28,395 nucleotides of DNA from Trachelipus rathkii. Lineage: Eukaryota; Arthropoda; Malacostraca; Isopoda; Trachelipodidae. Location: NCBI GenBank assembly GCA_015478945.1, contig JABUQX010060322.1, positions 1-28,395 on the forward strand, read 5' to 3'. Both the position numbers and the translations under genes were made by a program. Of the stretch, positions 20,033 to 28,395 are shown piece after piece (the first letter of the stretch is position 1; the number at the start of each line of letters is the position of its first letter). The notes beneath the pieces were generated by a model, which worked only from the letters and a program-made list of their open reading frames with translations, did not search any database and had not been told where the DNA came from.

Positions 20033-21557
20033 TATATGTTTTTAGCTCAGGAAATATTATGTTAGCGTTTATTCGTTGATCTGTGTGATCAGGTTATTTT
20101 ATGATGTTTGACCGTGAATTTTGCTGATGTCTACGTTTATTCATATTCAAATGATAGTTAATATTTGATATGCCGGACCTTTGATGAATGTAAGTATCAA
20201 TTTAGTATTCAAGATGCTGGTATCTTGAAGTTTGTCATCTTTGTTACGGGATTTGGTTAGATATGCAGCTTTTATTTACTGGACTGTTATGATTGAAAAG
20301 CCAGTATAGGTTGAGTTTTGCTGTATGATGAGGGATTGGTTGAGAACTTATTCGTAGGTCCAAATGTTAATGTCTTATTCATAGATCCAGATGTCAGTAT
20401 CTATTATAGGTTTTCACCCATTGTAAGTGTTAGATATGTTAGGCTATGTTTAATTTCTGTTACGTTTTTTGTTAAATATTACTATGACAATATGAAATTA
20501 AAAACTGGTTTATTAGAGAAATGATAAGTTTCGTAAGATATTACTGTGTTAACTGACGATGATGTGTTACGAAACGTGAGATAGGATAAGTTTTTTGCTG
20601 GGTTAATCTGTTAGGATTTGCTCTGAGAATTTTGCTATGTCCATGTTTATTCATAGTTCAAAATGGTGTTATATTCGATATGAGTGACCCTTTGATGAAT
20701 GTAGTGTCAGTTCATAGTTCATGATTTTGGTGTCTGATAGATTGGTCACTTTGTTAAGGGATTTTGTTAGATAATCCTGCATCAGCTGTTGATGATATGT
20801 TGGAAAAGTGGGGACACATTGAGTTTTGTATGTCTGTTAGCTAAACTTTCACGCGTTGATAAGTGGGAATTTTGTGAATGTAGCTGTTATTCTCCGCGTG
20901 AAGGTAATGGTTAGTTTGGTGTGTACATTATACTTCTTAGTTTAGGTTATGATTTGTTAGCTCATTGATGTGAAACTTTGGTTTACCTTAACACATATTC
21001 GTGGTATGTAAATGATAACTAGATAACGGTATGAATAAATGTTTAGTTAATTATTGACTAAAATGTTAAGGTAAAAGATAACCAATGACAAATGTTACAG
21101 ACTATCGTATTAAAAAGGTGTGACAGGTTACAGTCTTATCATATGTTAGTTACTTTACTGCTGTTAAGTACAGAACTTTGTTAATGTTGACTGTTTATTT
21201 GAGTGTTTAAGGTTTTAGGTTTGTCGTTGTACGTTTACTTCTTTCTTTTTAATTTTTTTAAGGGGTTTTTTTAATGAAATAATGTTTTTTTAACTTTAAT
21301 GGAAAATTTTGTTTTGTTAAAACTTTGTTACGTTAGCGTATATTCGTTGGTCTATGTATAAAGATCTTATTTTTAGTTATGTTTATCCAAAATGATACTC
21401 GAACTATGATTTGAATCAATAGATCAAGAGATCATGGAAGGGTGGGTGGGGAGGGGCTTAGAGGGCCGGATGGTTTGATTTATTGATTTACAGCTTTAAA
21501 ATCAGTAAACTATTACACTTTATTATGATATTTTATTCAAAAGAACTTGTTTTTTAT

Positions 21558-21650
21558 GTTTATGTTTGGATAAAACTTTGTTATCTTTTATGTTATGTTT
21601 GGATAAAACTTTGTTATCTTTTATGTTATGTTTGGATAAAACTTTATTTT
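21558..21650. repeat. 33-bp tandem repeat, three copies
   Basis: TTATGTTTGGATAAAACTTT followed by GTTATCTTTTA-type sequence is repeated three times at a 33-bp period. The corresponding place in the next satellite unit (about 22240-22275) has one diverged copy, so this is a local expansion. Confidence 0.85.
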
Positions 21651-22724
21651 GCAATTATTCGATGACATGGTTATGATGAATTTTTGTTAAATTTTACTAT
21701 GTTTAATGTAAAAAACTGTAACATTAGCATTATATTCGTTGTCTGTTATGATAATTAGACAGGGTTATGCTAAATTTTTGTTAATATTACATGTTAATGT
21801 AAAATTAACATTGATATGTTAGAGATATGCTTGAAAAAATATGAATAGGTTACGTTTTGTATGCTGCGCTAGGTACTTTACTGTTGCTAAGTATGGAATT
21901 TTTGGTTAATGTTAGTAGTTTATTCGCACATAATGTGTGCTAGGTTTGTCGTTGTACTTATATTCTTAGTTCAGGTAATGCTAAGTAAGCTTTTATTATG
22001 TGAAAACACATGTTACGTTAGCATATATTCTTAGGTTAAGTATATAAGGAACTTAATCTTTTTGTGTACTGTTCTGGCCTATGATACAAAACTGTGAACC
22101 TGAATCAATAATGCACATGATCATGGACGGATGGGTGGGGAGGAGGGGAGGGGATTGGGTGATTTGATTTACTGATTTACTGCTTTAGGATCGGTAAACT
22201 ATTTTCTCTTTGACTACAATATTTTAATTCAAAGAAGTTTATTTTTATGTTATGCTCGGGATAAAATTTGTTATGTTTAGACTTATAGTTAAAGAGGAAT
22301 ATGAAATAGCTTATGTACGGGTTTTGATAACTTCGGTTGCATCATGCTTTGCTTAGACAAGATATGTTACGTTAGCATATATTCGTTGGTCTGTATGATA
22401 ATTATACAAGGACGTGATAAATTTTTTGTTAAATATGTGTCAATGTAAAATTAACATTAATATGTTAGAGATATGATTGAAAAAGTTGAATAGGCTTTAC
22501 GTTTGCTTTGCAATGTTAGTTACTTTACTAGTGTTAAGTGTAGAACTTTGTTAATGACAACAGTTTATTCATGCGTAAGTTGTTTAAATTTGTTGTTGTA
22601 CATTATTTTCTTAGTTCAGGTTATGTCATGTTAGCTTTATTGATGTGAAAACTCTACTACATTAGCGTATATCATTGATCAGTATGGATAATTATCCAAT
22701 GTTATTTTAAATTTTTGTTCTTCA

Positions 22725-22955
22725 AAATTACAGACTCCAACTCCGACTCCGCCCTCATGAAAATTACCGACTCTGACTCCACACTTTTGAAAATTTCCGA
22801 CTCCACCCTTTTGAAAATTACTGACTTTGACTCCGACTCCAACTCCGACTCCCTCTTCAAAATTACCGACTCCGGCTCCACTCTTTTCAAAATTGCTGAC
22901 TCCGACTCTGACTCCACTCTCTTCAAAACTACCGACTCCCCGACTCCGACTCCAC
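22725..22955. repeat. GACTCC-type minisatellite
   Basis: Runs of GACTCC hexamers (variants GACTCT, AACTCC, GGCTCC) alternate with TTGAAAATTACC-like 12-mers, giving a composite unit of about 24-36 bp. Because hexamers and the linker keep frame, open frames exist on both strands (Ser/Asp-rich on plus, Glu/Ser/Val-rich on minus). I regard these as by-products of the repeat. Confidence 0.85.
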
Positions 22956-22964
22956 AACCGTGTG

Positions 22965-24200
22965 TGTAACATTATCCTTTAAAATGGGTGTTGACACTGC
23001 ATTGCAATTTTCCATACCAAATTCCTTTAGTATTCTTTTAGTATATATATATATAGCATGACTGACTAATTTTCTTTGAACCATCATTTCTTGATTCAAT
23101 TTCAATTCCTAAAAATTATGTTGCAGGTTTATATGTTATTTTGAATTCCTTTTTAAATTCTTCAAAAAATTTCTGCAATTCTGCTTGACTTGTTGATGCA
23201 ACTAGTCCATCATCAACATATAATGCAAGTATGATTTTATGTCCATTCTAATTTCTTATGTAAAGACAAGGATCAGCTGTACTTTTACCAAAATTAAGTT
23301 TTGAAAGAAAGTTTCCAAGTCTTTCATTCCGGCATCTTCGGTGCTTGCTTTAAGCCCATACAACTTGTGTTTACTTGATACTTTTGTCTGTCTCTCTTCA
23401 AAACCTTTGGGTTGTTTATATATAATTTTTTGATAAATTTCTATAATTATATGCTTTATAACTACATCAAATTGTTAATTATTTACGGTTTTGCTTTAGT
23501 TGCTACCCTTATTAAAGTCCTTACAGTACTCTTATTTGCTACTGGATCTGAATGTTTGCTCATAGTCAATTCTTTTATGCTGACTATACCCTTTTGCAAC
23601 TAATCCTTGCTTTATATTTGTCAACTGTACCATCTGGATTCATTTTAATTTTATAAATCATTTGTTTTTTCAATTGGTTTTTCTTCCTGGTGGTCATTTC
23701 GAACTAGTTTTCCAGGTTTGATTTTCTTCAAATGATTTTCATTTCATTTTTCAATTGAATTAACCCATTTTTCTTATGCTTACTCTGCATAGTTTCTTTA
23801 TAATTTTCAGGTTCTTTCCATATCTTCTAATAATAGATAAAGTACTGTAGTCATCAAACTTGAAAATGCTTTTTAATTATGATGTCTCTAAGTGTGTTTG
23901 GTGCTTACTATTCTCTTGTTCTTTCTATTCTGATCAGACCCTTCTCTGTATCAGATTCTATTTCTGTATCAGATTCTGTTTCTGTATGTGATGATTTAAC
24001 CTAATTATAGATGTACTTGTCATCAGTTTCTGTATTTCTCTATTTGATTCTTTCTTTTTATTTTTCTTTTTCTGAATTCCTTTATCCTCTTCTGTCAAGT
24101 TGAAAGTTCTTCTCTTTCAAATACTACATCTCTGCATCTAAACACGCAAAATTATTTGCCCTTGATCTATTACTTCTGTAGCTTTCAATTCCTCATACAA
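22965..24200 (-). pseudogene. copia reverse transcriptase remains
   Basis: Broken minus-strand frames carry a YVDD box at 23209-23220 (ILALYVDDGLVAS-like context), the polymerase catalytic motif in its usual copia form. After it come a block resembling EIESRNDGSKK and, at the very end, KEFGMENCNAVSTPILK (about 22970-23030), the copia motif that precedes RNase H. Before it, near 23340, KLYGLK is the usual copia block upstream of YVDD. Frame changes and a small (TA)n insertion at 23042-23056 interrupt the frame. The protein is truncated at 22965 by the junction with the minisatellite. Confidence 0.8.
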
Positions 24201-24312
24201 TTAACACACCTGATTTTGCTTTTGGGTCTAACTTTTTCTTTTTCTGATCTGGAATCCACCACAATGCTGTTCCGATTAAACATAGATGCTTGATTCTGGG
24301 CTTTCTATCATA

Positions 24313-24960
24313 CTAGATTTCAAAAGGCATTTTCCCATCAACTGTGGATTTTCCAGTTCTATTTATTATATATGCTGCTGTGTTAATTAATTCTGCCCAA
24401 CACTTCTGTGAAAATTTTACTTTTGAATACATGAATGATCTGGCCGCTTCAACTAGCGTTCTATTTTCTTTTTCCCCTCTATTTTGTTGTGGAGTATACA
24501 GAGCCGTTAACCTTTGTCTTACTCCATATTTATGTAAAAGCTTTTTAACTAAACTTATATAAAATTCTATAGCCATTCTCACTTAAAAATTCTCTGAATT
24601 GGATGTCTTGGTACTTTTCGCTTCTTCAAAGAACCTTGCCTCAATTTTTCACACAACTTCTGATTTTTCTTAAAAATATAAATCTCATTTTTGAGAAATC
24701 ATCTTGTAAACATATATAAATATACTTATAACCTGAGTTTGATAATACTTGAAATGGTTCACAAACATCTGCAAAAATAGCAATTCTCCTTGCTTAGTAC
24801 TATTTGGTCTTTTTTCAAAATTCTGACGATGCATTTTTTCCATTTATACATTCTGTACAATTTCTGTTATCAAAGGTGAGTTTCAATATTTAGTTCCTTT
24901 TTGATCAGATTTCTCTCTTGATGACTCTAACCTGATGTCCCATTCTTTCATGATATAACT
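24313..24960 (-). pseudogene. copia integrase with GAG-pre-integrase block
   Basis: The longest open block (24313-24582) reads GVRQRLTALYTPQQN, then EKENRTLVEAARSFMYSKV and AELINTAAYIINRTGKST. This is the C-terminal half of the copia integrase core, with the catalytic-type Glu region in the EKENRT segment. Further upstream on the minus strand, in other frames, are DDFSK (near 24695), an ADVCEPF-like segment holding the first Asp (near 24770), and LYHERMGHQ (24931-24958) of the GAG-pre-integrase domain. Downstream of the core, near 24230, is a HIPDQKRKK-like block that follows integrase in copia polyproteins. Several frameshifts make it inactive. Confidence 0.85.
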
Positions 24961-25552
24961 GTAATAGATCCTTTTCTAAGTGCATTTATTTCTGGTATAT
25001 GGGAGATTTTAGCTTTCATTTTGCAACTTTGAATAGCCCTTTCCTTTGGTTTACGATAGCCATTAAAATAGGCTTTTTTTGTCTACCATAATTCTACATA
25101 CACTTGGTCCAGATATAAATTCACTATTTGGATGCTTCAATGAGCTGCAAATACTGAACAATAAAATTTCTTAAATATCAGGACTTAATAAAATCATCAT
25201 TCAAAAATAATTGAGATATTTTTTCTATCTACAACTGATTCTACTTAAATTGTTCCATATCCTAACACTTTTGCTTCCTGACCATTTGCTGATTTCTACC
25301 TTGACTGAATGCTCGAATCCATTATAAGTTTTAAAATAACTTTTCTCATTTGTTATGTGTTTTGTAGCGCCATTATCAAAATACCAAAATTTTCTCTATC
25401 ATTTCTTGCGAAAATAAAAACTTGTCATTCTACACTAACATATAAAGTTTTACTTCTGTTTTAGCTTTTGAATTTTCATTTATTTTTCAAAAACACTGCA
25501 TTTCTTTCTGGCTTTATTTTTCTTTTTGGTCTACCATCTGAATCCATTTTCG
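24961..25552 (-). pseudogene. copia protease/linker region, heavily broken
   Basis: Lies between the zinc knuckle and the GAG-pre-integrase block, where copia encodes its aspartic protease. No frame is long enough to show a convincing D-S/T-G motif, so I assign it by position only. Confidence 0.4.
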
Positions 25553-25595
25553 GCAATTTTTGATCCAGTGACCTTTTAAATGGGCAGTAAATTGC
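25553..25595 (-). pseudogene. copia gag zinc knuckle (CCHC), frameshifted
   Basis: On the minus strand the codons for a CX2CX4HX4C zinc knuckle are present in the right order but spread over shifted frames: the first Cys at 25593-25595, the last in the K-N-C codons at 25553-25561. It lies about 55 bp downstream, in the copia sense, of the foldback insertion, where a gag-pol C-terminal knuckle is expected. Confidence 0.6.
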
Positions 25596-25649
25596 AAGGA
25601 ATGTCTTCATCTTTATCTTTGGGACTTTTTCTCTGTAGTTTCCTTTTAT

Positions 25650-26711
25650 GGGGAGGATCCAATGTTTGGCTGGGGCTGGGGCTGGTCCCCATTTTCAGCC
25701 CCACCTAAAAATGGACATAAAATTCAGAATTTTCAGCCGATTTTGACTATAAATACCAAAAAGTAGCTTTTTTTGCCCTCTAACACGTTGTTTTCCGGGT
25801 GTTTTCTGTGCTGTAGTCATTCTTCAGAATTTTCAATTTTTTCAAAATCCATGTTTTTGACAATTTCATATCAACTTTCAGAATTTTTTGGGAATGACTT
25901 CAACTTGAAATACTGCCATAGATTGGTCCCATTCGCTACAATAATTTACAGATAGAAATTTTTGATGTTTTTCGAGTTCTGTGCTCAGCGTTGTCCAATT
26001 TCCAAACCCATATTTTTTTTATTTGAGAAAAGTGAAAAATTGAAATTTTTTTTTCTTCTACTCATCCGATCAACATCAAATTTTCAGGGCTTGTACAATC
26101 GGGCAGATACATCTATTTTACTTAGATAATGTTTTTGTATACTCAAAAGAAAATTTTTTAAAAATTTTCAAAACAAATTTTTTTTGAAAATTTATTCCAA
26201 GAACAAATCTAAACCTATTGCATATACAAAGAAATTATCTAAGTAAAAAAGATGCATCTTGCCCGATTGTACAAGCCCTGAAAATTTGATGTTGATCGGA
26301 TGAGTAGAAAAAAAAAAATTATTTCAATTCTCTTCACTTTTTCAAATTTAAAAATACTGTTTGGAAATTCGGACAACGCCTCGAGACAGAACTCAAAAAT
26401 CAAAAATGTTCTAGTGTAATTATTGTAGGTAATGGACCAATCTATGCATATTTCAAGTTTGAAGTCATTTCCCAAAAAATTCTGAAAGTTGATATGAAAA
26501 TTGTCAAAAACCATGGATTTTGAAAAATTGAAAAATTCTGAAGAATGACTACAGTCACAGAAAAACACAGAAAACAATGTTTTAGAGGGCAAAAAAAGCT
26601 ACATTTTGGTGTTTATATAGTCAAAATTGGCTGAAAATTCGGAATTTTATGTCCATATTTAGTAGGGGCTGAAAATGGGGACCAGCCCCGGCCCAACATT
26701 GAATCATCCCC
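25650..26711. mobile_element. Foldback inverted-repeat element, 1062 bp, in copia gag-pol
   Basis: Two arms of about 490 bp (25650-26141 and 26223-26711) are reverse complements with scattered mismatches, separated by a loop of about 80 bp. Tips read GGGGAGGATCCAATG on the left and GGGGATGATTCAATG on the right (inward). Both are flanked by TTAT (25646-25649 and 26712-26715), an apparent 4-bp target duplication. There is no coding capacity beyond incidental ORFs. The superfamily is unknown to me. The insertion falls between the gag ORF and the zinc knuckle. Confidence 0.9.
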
Positions 26712-26748
26712 TTATTGTTAACGCTTCTCAATTTTCTGACTTAACCTT

Positions 26749-27390
26749 TTATACCATCTTATTTGCTTCTGTGCAAAGCCAAGTTACCAGATTATCTATA
26801 CTTCTTTCTTTTCTATTACTATGAATCATGAGCCATATAGTTTGGAAATTTGAATAATCCTTTGGCAAAATTTCAAAAATCTTACATATGAGAAATATCT
26901 CTGGCAATAAACCTTCATTCTTCTCTTGAATTATGACAATTTCTTCCTGAAGATTACCCCAGAGCTGTCTTATTGAAGATAAATTTCCAGCCATGTCTAA
27001 TTTCTCATTCCATTTGTAAGAAAAAAACTGTGAACAAACATCGTAAACTTTGTTTTCTTCAACTCCTGCAAAAAGATTGTGAAGTTTCTTCCACACTTCA
27101 TCTGGCTTCAAAAGATTCCTTATTTGACTTCTAATACTTTGGCTTAATGTTGAAACCAACAAAAACATTACATCTGATTGAGTTTTATTGAATTTGTCTA
27201 ATTTCTTTTTGTAAGCCTTTTTCTCTTCACCTGTTGCTGTAGTACTGGGTTCTTGGGGCTTTTCTAATTTACCATTGATTGCTTCTATTGCATCTGGTAT
27301 ACCACTTAGCCTTATTTGCATAAGATACTTCCAATCTTCCCAGTTTGTCTTACCTTGCAGTGAATCAATTTTCTGCATTGACAAATCCAT
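26749..27390 (-). CDS. gag: copia-type Gag polyprotein, N-terminal part
   Basis: 213 codons, open from ATG at 27390. It would be the capsid-forming structural protein of the retrotransposon. The sequence fits the copia Gag family (DUF4219/UBN2 type). It has an N-terminal KIDSLQGKTNWEDWKYLMQI-like segment (L-x-G-x-N-W/Y-x-x-W), a Lys/Glu-rich linker (residues about 44-68), then the helical UBN2 core. The core includes LLVSTLSQSIRSQIRNL, DEVWKKLHNLFAG and LPKDYSNFQTIW. The start follows the leader and is the first ATG after it. The ORF stops before the zinc knuckle, which lies beyond a stop, a frame change and the foldback element. It is the best-preserved ORF in the window, and whether it is expressed cannot be told. 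Confidence 0.82.
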   Translation of the reverse strand: MDLSMQKIDSLQGKTNWEDWKYLMQIRLSGIPDAIEAINGKLEKPQEPSTTATGEEKKAYKKKLDKFNKTQSDVMFLLVSTLSQSIRSQIRNLLKPDEVWKKLHNLFAGVEENKVYDVCSQFFSYKWNEKLDMAGNLSSIRQLWGNLQEEIVIIQEKNEGLLPEIFLICKIFEILPKDYSNFQTIWLMIHSNRKERSIDNLVTWLCTEANKMV

Positions 27391-28218
27391 ATTTAACTAT
27401 ATAATAGGCTTGTTCTAATTCTATTTTAAAGTTTATCTAGGCCTATTTCTTAATTCTATTATAGGGTTTGGTAATTATTTCCAATAACTGCCTCTAAACA
27501 GATTTTTATAAAAATCACAGCATAGACTCTAAAAAAATAGTAATGAAGAATAAAAAAAAATTATTTGGTCGGTCTCTTTAGCGAAAAAAAGTTTTCAGGC
27601 ATTCCAAAGTTGTTAAAAATCAACTAGACTTTTTCAAAAATATTGATCGATCCAGGTTAGGTCTCATTTCAGGCCCTCTAAGTCAGGTTATGATAAGTTT
27701 TGTTAGGTATACACAGAGAAAATCTATGTAGAATTAACAAATCTTACATAACCTGACTAGGATGGCCCTAAAACGAGCACCGAAGCCCACTAATTTTTAT
27801 TATAATGAAAGTTATGGGAAATTTTAAAACCTTCAGAGGCTTGTAACTTTTTTCCTCAAGAGACTGCGATTTTCGTTTTCACTATTCTTCATTATATTTT
27901 TAGAGTATATCCTGTGATTTTTCAAAAAAAAAAAATTTTTTCGTTTTTTTTTTAAAACAAATGCCTAATATGGGTTTTTCACAACTTTGAGAGTTTGTAA
28001 CTTTTTTTTCCTAAAGAGACCGATCCATAGTTCTTTTCTATTCTTCATTATATTTTTTAAGAGTCAATGCTGTGATTTTTATAAAAATCTGTTTAGAGGC
28101 AGTTATTGAATAATTACCTAGGGTTATCTGAGGCCTATTTCCTAATTCCTATTATAGGCTAACCCTAGGGCCTACTTCATTTCTGTTTTCCCATTCAAAT
28201 TCAGGCTGTTACAAACTA
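27391..28218 (-). other. copia leader, interrupted by an inverted-repeat element
   Basis: Non-coding stretch between primer binding site and gag. It contains degenerate repeats of a word like TAGGCCTATTTCTTAATTC (about 27437-27465 and 28131-28160), with a looser one at 27405-27430. Most of its length is the inserted element 27470-28118. Confidence 0.6.
27470..28118. mobile_element. Inverted-repeat element in the copia leader (about 650 bp)
   Basis: Ends read GGTAATTATT then CAATAACTGCCTCTAAACAG inward from both sides, and similarity continues for about 120 bp to GGTCGGTCTCTTTAG near 27570 and its complement near 28012. Flanks TAGGGTTT (27462-27469) and TAGGGTTA (28119-28126) agree in 7 of 8 bases, a probable 8-bp target duplication. 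Part of the right arm is repeated inside (27844-27930 compared with 27997-28090), and GGCCCTCTAAGTCAGGTTATG-like sequence near 27675 pairs with sequence near 27752. No coding capacity. An 8-bp duplication would fit hAT-type elements, but the tips do not look like classic hAT. Confidence 0.75.
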
Positions 28219-28231
28219 CTCTCAGCTACCA
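28219..28231 (-). promoter_or_regulatory. Primer binding site of the copia element
   Basis: On the minus strand TGGTAGCTGAGAG follows directly after the LTR end. TGGTAGC matches the complement of the 3' end of animal initiator tRNA-Met (CCA included), followed by a mismatch and GAG. tRNA-iMet priming is usual in copia elements. Confidence 0.65.
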
Positions 28232-28395
28232 TGTTAAATAGATCGTATTTACTGGTAACAACCTACATATGAATAATAAAACACATTGAATAAATGGATA
28301 TTTTACTAAATACTAACCCTATAATACATGTGCGTGTTTAAACATCGAGATTCACGCTATTACTATATTTGTAAAACAGTAAATAAACAAGACTA
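28232..28395 (-). repeat. copia 5' LTR, partial
   Basis: Begins on the plus strand with TGTTAAATAG, so in element orientation the LTR ends in TAACA, the usual copia LTR terminus (TG...CA). It runs off the window, so its length and promoter cannot be judged. No second LTR lies in the window to compare. Confidence 0.6.

Larger units (their letters stand above)
18961..22715. repeat. Degenerate satellite with higher-order structure (interrupted by E4)
   Basis: Recurring words mark diverged units. TTAGCGTATATTCGTTGG-type sequence occurs near 20062, 21334, 21723, 22018, 22372 and 22661. AACTTTGTTAATG followed by GTTTATTC occurs near 18975, 21177, 21893 and 22544, and a looser variant (GAATTTTGCT then GTTTATTCAT) near 20115 and 20630. 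The segment from 21334 resembles that from 22018, and 21723 resembles 22372, giving a two-part repeat of roughly 650-690 bp. The ORFs here are short and unsupported. This is not coding DNA. Confidence 0.7.
22965..28395 (-). mobile_element. Ty1/copia LTR retrotransposon, partial and interrupted
   Basis: Minus-strand order from the right: LTR (28232 to beyond the window), primer binding site (28219-28231), leader, gag (26749-27390), zinc knuckle (25553-25595), GAG-pre-integrase and integrase (about 24313-24960), reverse transcriptase (about 22965-24200). Integrase before reverse transcriptase is the copia order. Homology stops at about 22965 where the GACTCC repeat begins, so the RNase H part and 3' LTR are missing here. 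Two inverted-repeat elements interrupt it, at 25650-26711 and 27470-28118. gag is open but pol is frameshifted and stopped, so the copy is dead though not very old. Confidence 0.88.

Noticed and set aside
20318..20524. Plus-strand 68-codon ORF in the satellite
   Set aside because: No homologue that I recognise, it is not preserved in other satellite units, and the region is degenerate repeat.
22679..22972. Acidic Ser/Asp- or Glu/Ser-rich ORFs on both strands
   Set aside because: Products of the in-frame GACTCC minisatellite; no domain and no flanking gene structure.
26239..26592. 117-codon minus-strand ORF, with a related plus-strand ORF at 25773-25955
   Set aside because: They are the two arms of the foldback element read in the same sense; the peptides match each other because the arms are inverted copies, and there is no domain.

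Overview
The window looks like intergenic, repeat-dominated DNA from an animal, most likely an invertebrate. A decapod crustacean or another arthropod is my best guess, from the very long (TA)n tracts together with Jockey/CR1-like LINE, copia and hAT remains. It is AT-rich. I see no prokaryotic signals, no RNA genes and no intact host gene. Nearly everything that can be recognised is a transposable element or a tandem repeat, mostly decayed and often nested.

Layout. 1-108 is a short coding tail resembling the C-terminus of Tc1/mariner-type proteins. 503-5200 is an element with ends of the TAGGGATGTACC type (hAT-like). It carries one ORF fragment (1175-1597, minus) and an inserted minus-strand LINE (about 1697-4605). 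5894-9824 is a TA-flanked inverted-repeat element (E2). It holds tandem palindromes (6229-6870) and is itself interrupted by a hAT element (7517-9757) with perfect 8-bp target duplications and a broken Charlie/ZBED-like transposase. 10423-11655 is a second TA-flanked element (E3), which keeps a C-terminal scrap of a pogo/DDE_1 transposase. 12470-18186 is a rearranged second copy of the hAT-like plus LINE composite, split by a roughly 950-bp pyrimidine tract. 18751-18860 is a cluster of GC-rich hairpins. 18960-22715 is a degenerate satellite, interrupted at 19035-20032 by a third TA-flanked element (E4). 22725-22955 is a GACTCC minisatellite. 22965-28395 is a minus-strand Ty1/copia retrotransposon: partial 5' LTR, primer binding site, leader, intact gag ORF, and broken integrase and reverse transcriptase. 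Two inverted-repeat elements (25650-26711 and 27470-28118) have inserted into it.

How the parts relate. The parts do not form a pathway; they form a stratigraphy of insertions. E2 and E3 sit directly in (TA)n tracts and E4 sits at a TA inside the satellite. All three have related ends about 24 bp long and carry internal copies of their end motif, so I infer one pogo-like superfamily of TA-targeting elements. The most unusual items are this trio, the multi-branched hairpin cluster, the palindrome array in E2, and the foldback insertion just beside the copia zinc knuckle. All family assignments come from reading motifs, not from database searches.
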